The notes beneath the pieces are model-generated. The model ran no database searches and was not told the DNA's origin. It saw only the letters and a list, made by a program, of their open reading frames with translations. From positions 1 through 54,132 of the forward strand of contig WYBR01000077.1 in assembly GCA_011525805.1 (NCBI GenBank): a stretch of 54,132 bases of DNA, written 5' to 3'. This DNA is from Vicinamibacteraceae bacterium. Lineage in GTDB: Bacteria; Planctomycetota; Phycisphaerae; Phycisphaerales; UBA5793. This document shows, piece by piece, positions 50,888 to 54,132 of this stretch (positions are counted from its first letter, which is position 1; each line of letters opens with the position of its first letter). The position numbers were made by a program, and so were the translations under genes.

Positions 50888-51295
50888 GTGCCGCGACCGC
50901 CGCTCAGGGAGTTGCTGAACCGCGAAATCGTCCCCCGATGGGCATTGCGCCTCAAGCCGGCGGCATCTGCCGCCCTCGTGCTCCTGCTCTTCACGATCAC
51001 GTGCGTCCTTGCCATCCGAAGGTGGCGTCAAGGGTCGGGTCTCGTCAGCGTCGAGTCCCTGATGGCGGTGATTTTCATCCTCGTGATCGTGTACTGGGCC
51101 GTCAGGTTGCCCTCATACCTTAGCAGCAGGCGACGACAGTCCTGCCGCACCGCGATCGAAGCGATGCGCCCGGACGGGTTTGACGACCGCTGCGCCCGCT
51201 GCGGCTACGACCTCACCGGCACAACCAGCCTCAAATGCCCCGAGTGCGGCGCGTGGCACGGGCGGCGGCGCTCGACGCCATCCACAACCGAATGA
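50888..51295 (+). CDS. Small membrane protein with C-terminal zinc ribbon
   Basis: This 135-aa protein starts at GTG 50888. Two hydrophobic segments (~23-43, SAALVLLLFTITCVLAI, and ~52-78, VESLMAVIFILVIVYWAV) are followed by a basic stretch (YLSSRRRQSCRT). A four-cysteine ribbon follows near the end: CARCGYDLTGTTSLKCPECG. It belongs to the same planctomycete-type family as the protein at 36039-36506. Function is unknown. It is divergent from clpS (72-bp gap). Confidence 0.7.
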   Translation: MPRPPLRELLNREIVPRWALRLKPAASAALVLLLFTITCVLAIRRWRQGSGLVSVESLMAVIFILVIVYWAVRLPSYLSSRRRQSCRTAIEAMRPDGFDDRCARCGYDLTGTTSLKCPECGAWHGRRRSTPSTTE

Positions 51296-51299
51296 CGCC

Positions 51300-51914
51300 T
51301 CACCGCCAGGCGTCCCGATGCAGCCACGCCGTCTTCACCGGATCACGCGCGTTGTAGCCGCGAAATGTGCCGTCCGCGTCGAGCCGTTCGGCGAGGCGCT
51401 CAACCCTGTGGGGCGAAATCGCCAGAAGTTCCGCCCGACACCTGCGGAACGTCTTCACGAACTTCCAATAGTCGGCGTCGGGATCAGCGTTCTTCCCAAA
51501 ACCTGGTGAGAGTGATCCATGAAACGATCGAGCCTTGCGAGCGCGCACCCGTACTCCAATCGTGTCGTACCCCGCATCAGGCACACCGGGATCGTCGCGC
51601 AGTCTACCGAGAAAGTCCGCCTTCACGATTGCGGAGATCATGGCCTGAACGTCTGCCGGATCGGCCTGACCGACCAGGAGGTGCTCACCGGGCCTGCACG
51701 GACTCGACGAGAAGAGCATCGTGCCGTCCGTCCAAACCGCCATAATGAGGCCGTAGTCGTTGACCGGCCCGTTGCCGGGCATGTGCATCAGCATGGCGCA
51801 GGGCCAGTCATCCTCCGGGGTGCCGCCGGCGAGCGAGGCGCTTCGGCCCGGCCCCGCCGCAGTCGGCCCCGAGAGGAGCATCACTAAGAGTGTCAGCATT
51901 GCCACCGGTCTCAT
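51300..51914 (-). CDS. Exported hypothetical protein
   Basis: This 204-aa protein starts at ATG 51914 with an ideal GGGAGGT Shine-Dalgarno five bases upstream. A signal peptide is likely (MLTLLVMLLSGPTAAG, 1-~21). The soluble part contains DDWPCAMLMHMPGNGPVND, GLIMAVWTDGTMLFSSSP and PADVQAMISAIVKADFLG, which I cannot place. It is convergent with the zinc-ribbon gene (4-bp gap). Confidence 0.68.
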   Translation of the reverse strand: MRPVAMLTLLVMLLSGPTAAGPGRSASLAGGTPEDDWPCAMLMHMPGNGPVNDYGLIMAVWTDGTMLFSSSPCRPGEHLLVGQADPADVQAMISAIVKADFLGRLRDDPGVPDAGYDTIGVRVRARKARSFHGSLSPGFGKNADPDADYWKFVKTFRRCRAELLAISPHRVERLAERLDADGTFRGYNARDPVKTAWLHRDAWR

Positions 51915-52038
51915 TCAGCACCTCCCTTCTGTCTGAGGCGCCACTCATCGAAGAGTCTCGCCCTCTAATTCAATAACGACTGTACGGCAGCCACATTCGA
52001 CCAAAGGAAACTTTCGACACTGCCGAGCCGCATCCGCA

Positions 52039-52425
52039 TCATGGCCGTGCCATCGCGCCGGCGTCCCGCACAAGCGCGATGAGACGCGGATCGTCGGCGG
52101 CGTCGCGGCTCGCCACGGGCACGAAGCGCTTGGCCTTGCCGGCGCCCTGGAGCAGGCCCTGCGGATCGGGCAGCGAAGCCCCGTGGATGAACGAAAGCGC
52201 CACCTTGCCACGGCGAATCTCGATCATGCAGATGTTGCCGCCGATGGAGCCGTACGGCACGTCCGCACGAAAGTAACTCAGCGCACCGTAGCGAATGCCT
52301 TCGCACGCATCGGGCACGGCGTCGAGAACCATCCGCCGCAGCCGGCGCACCACGCCGCATACGTCGCGGCGCTCGGAGGCGAGGTGATCGTCGATCTGCG
52401 AGGGGCTGAGGCGCTCGGGAGGCAT
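52039..52425 (-). CDS. DUF1801-family protein
   Basis: This 128-aa protein resembles DUF1801 (YdhG/YjhB-like fold, of unknown biochemical activity): VVRRLRRMVLDAVPDACEGIRYGALSYF, then GNICMIEIRRGKVALSFIHGASLPDPQGLLQGAGKAKRFV, matched in several blocks. ATG 52425 (MPPERLSPSQID) begins just before the first helix. The start of the neighbouring downstream gene is 145 bp away. Confidence 0.75.
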   Translation of the reverse strand: MPPERLSPSQIDDHLASERRDVCGVVRRLRRMVLDAVPDACEGIRYGALSYFRADVPYGSIGGNICMIEIRRGKVALSFIHGASLPDPQGLLQGAGKAKRFVPVASRDAADDPRLIALVRDAGAMARP

Positions 52426-52570
52426 CTCTCGGATTGTACTGCAGCGCTCGCGATCCCCGCCGGCGCCTGGGCGCCGCATCCTCTCTGCTCCGTTCAGATC
52501 CGACTTCATTGGCGTTGCCGGCTGGTTGCCCTCCGAGCGGAAACGAACCGCACCGAGCCCAGATCTTTGC

Positions 52571-53008
52571 TCATCGATCCCGTCCATCCACGCTGAGGTA
52601 CTCCCGCACCATCTCATTCGGATCGCCGCCTTCCCAGAGGACGTCGAAGGCGCTTCCATCCGGCCGGGTCACCGGTTGTGCATCAGCAATCCGCAACGGA
52701 TCGAAACTCCAGTCGACTGCGACCACCTCGCGCAGCGAGCGTGCGTACGCCACGTCGCCGGCTCGCGAACCATACAGCACGATGTCCGCTCCGCCCGGCG
52801 AGTCGAGGACCGTAAGCAGGTCATCCCACGAATTCGGCCAGCGATCGTCGTTGGCCCTGAGGTATTCGACGAGCAGCGTGCCGGTGTCCCACGCGGCGTA
52901 TGCCTCGGGGAGTTGTCGCACCGCGGCGATCGTTCGATAGCCGAACCAGATCACTGCGGCGATCAACCCAAAGGCGCTGACGGTCAGGATGCGGCGACGG
53001 CGCGACAT
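52571..53008 (-). CDS. Small membrane-anchored hypothetical protein
   Basis: This 145-aa protein has an N-terminal membrane helix (~7-25, ILTVSAFGLIAAVIWFGYR) and an extracytoplasmic domain with WDTGTLLVEYLRANDDRWPNSWDDLL, VLYGSRAGDVAYARSLREVV and DVLWEGGDPNEMV. ATG 53008 is preferred; a GTG at 53020 is an alternative. Function is unknown. It follows the hutU gene by 17 bp on the same strand but has no recognisable link to histidine degradation. Confidence 0.62.
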   Translation of the reverse strand: MSRRRRILTVSAFGLIAAVIWFGYRTIAAVRQLPEAYAAWDTGTLLVEYLRANDDRWPNSWDDLLTVLDSPGGADIVLYGSRAGDVAYARSLREVVAVDWSFDPLRIADAQPVTRPDGSAFDVLWEGGDPNEMVREYLSVDGRDR

Positions 53009-53025
53009 GGCCTTGCTCACGGAGA

Positions 53026-54132
53026 TCAGATCGACTCCTTCGACGCGGGCACCTTCACGCCCTGCTCCCCCGCACACTTCTTCGCCACGTCGTAGCCCGC
53101 ATCGACGTGGCGGAGGACGCCCATCATCGGGTCGTTGGTGAGGACGCGCTTGAGTCTTCGCGCCGCGGCTTCGGTGCCGTCGGCGACGATGACCTGGCCG
53201 GCGTGCTGGGAGAATCCGATGCCCACGCCGCCTCCGTGGTGGAAACTCACCCAACTCGCGCCGCTCGCGGTGTTGACGAGTGCATTCAGAATGGCCCAGT
53301 CGCTCACCGCGTCGGTCCCGTCCTTCATCCCTTCCGTCTCGCGGTTCGGGCTGGCGACGGAGCCGCAGTCGAGGTGGTCGCGGCCGATGACGATCGGCGC
53401 TTTGACCTTTCCGGTGCGCACGAGGTCGTTGAACGCCAGGCCGGCCTTGTCGCGCTCGCCCAGGCCGAGCCAGCAGATGCGCGCGGGCAGCCCCTGGAAA
53501 CTGATGCGCTCCTGCGCCATGCGGATCCAGCGGTGAAGTGATTCATCGCGCGGGAAGAGCTGAAGGATGGCGTCGTCGGTGGCGCGGATGTCGGCCGGGT
53601 CGCCCGAAAGCGCAACCCAGCGGAATGGCCCGCGGCCGCGGCAGAACTGCGGCCGGATGAACGCCGGAACGAATCCCGGAAAGGCGAACGCGTCGCTCAG
53701 TCCGTTGTCGTACGCCCGCTGGCGGATGTTGTTGCCGTAATCGAAGACGACCGAACCGCGCTGCTGGAACTCGACCATGGCCTTGACGTGCCGCGTCATG
53801 GTGTTGAGGCTGAGGCGCTCATACTCGTGCGGATCGTGCCGGCGCAGGTAGGCGGCTTCGTCCACGGTCAGGCCGGAGGGGACGTAGGAGAGGACGTCGT
53901 GCGCCGAAGTCTGGTCGGTGACGGCGTCGGGGGTGATGCCGCGAGCCAGAAGAGTCTCATAGAGGTCCGCCGCGTTCTCCTCGACGCCGATGGAAAGCGC
54001 GCGGCTGTCGTGCGCCGCACTCAGGGCGCGATCAATGGCGGCATCGACGCTCTCGGCGATCTCATCGAGGTAGCGCGTTTCGCGGCGCCGTTCGAGACGG
54101 GTGAGATCGACGTCGGCGATGAGGCAGACGCC
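53026..54132 (-). CDS. hutU: Urocanate hydratase (partial, 5' end off window)
   Basis: This is the C-terminal 368 residues of urocanase, which hydrates urocanate to imidazolonepropionate in histidine degradation using tightly bound NAD+ as an electrophile. Recognised blocks are [57 protein letters not shown] (the active-site Cys region), [30 protein letters not shown] and [24 protein letters not shown]. The frame runs exactly to the right edge with no stop. Full-length urocanase is about 555 residues, so roughly a third lies outside. Confidence 0.93.
   Translation of the reverse strand, partial: GVCLIADVDLTRLERRRETRYLDEIAESVDAAIDRALSAAHDSRALSIGVEENAADLYETLLARGITPDAVTDQTSAHDVLSYVPSGLTVDEAAYLRRHDPHEYERLSLNTMTRHVKAMVEFQQRGSVVFDYGNNIRQRAYDNGLSDAFAFPGFVPAFIRPQFCRGRGPFRWVALSGDPADIRATDDAILQLFPRDESLHRWIRMAQERISFQGLPARICWLGLGERDKAGLAFNDLVRTGKVKAPIVIGRDHLDCGSVASPNRETEGMKDGTDAVSDWAILNALVNTASGASWVSFHHGGGVGIGFSQHAGQVIVADGTEAAARRLKRVLTNDPMMGVLRHVDAGYDVAKKCAGEQGVKVPASKESI

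Overview
The window is G+C-rich, densely coded, and most consistent with a planctomycete, probably class Phycisphaerae or close to it. The clues are PEP-CTERM-type and prepilin-type (FTLIELL) secreted proteins, dockerin/EF-hand repeats, small membrane proteins ending in a CxxCGYDLxGxxxxxCPECG zinc ribbon, an omega subunit of the form seen in planctomycetes, and dispersed short repeats at gene ends. This placement is inference from gene content; there is no rRNA in the window. Both window edges cut genes: the tail of a secreted protein at the left and hutU at the right.

Layout. 1-10.3 kb: end of a secreted protein; a CorC/HlyC-type CBS membrane protein; ybeY; a coupled trio of ECF sigma factor, membrane protein (possible anti-sigma factor) and secreted protein; a DCC-family protein and a MoaD-like carrier; a DUF2470 protein coupled to a 2-hydroxyacid dehydrogenase; a tandem 150-bp repeat with terminal inverted repeats; and a HAD phosphatase fused to a membrane tail. 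10.4-11.8 kb: an A+T-richer island holding one secreted dockerin-like protein. 11.9-23 kb: a solitary nuoD, a PEP-CTERM protein, rpoZ-coaC, a TetR/ABC1-kinase operon with a conspicuous inverted-repeat operator, a DUF1028 lipoprotein, malate dehydrogenase, a pseudopilin, and purN coupled to a TPR/metallopeptidase/PDZ protein. 23-29.4 kb (minus strand): a type II fatty acid synthesis cluster rpmF-plsX-fabH-fabD-lipoprotein-fabG-acpP-fabF.

29.6-35.9 kb is the most interesting part: tRNA-Lys(CTT) followed by a compact plus-strand operon carrying homologues of the ebo/edb metabolite-traffic cluster. In order these are a sugar-phosphate cyclase (EboD), a 102-aa protein of unknown function, a TatD-like hydrolase (EboB), an EboE TIM-barrel protein, a UbiA-like prenyltransferase (EboC) and an EboF alkaline-phosphatase-superfamily protein. 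No full-length EboA is visible.

36-54 kb: a zinc-ribbon membrane protein, a region with a fragment of the dispersed repeat, an OprO/P-like porin, a DUF3891 protein, KDPG aldolase, an MmgE/PrpD protein, mreBCD, DinB and SnoaL-like proteins, and a transsulfuration pair (CBS and a cystathionine gamma-synthase/lyase). A GxxExxY gene bracketed by 41-bp inverted repeats sits between the last two. After these come a secreted protein whose C-terminal domain matches the fragment at the left edge, clpS, several small proteins and hutU. No CRISPR array, phage module, rRNA or complete transposase was seen.
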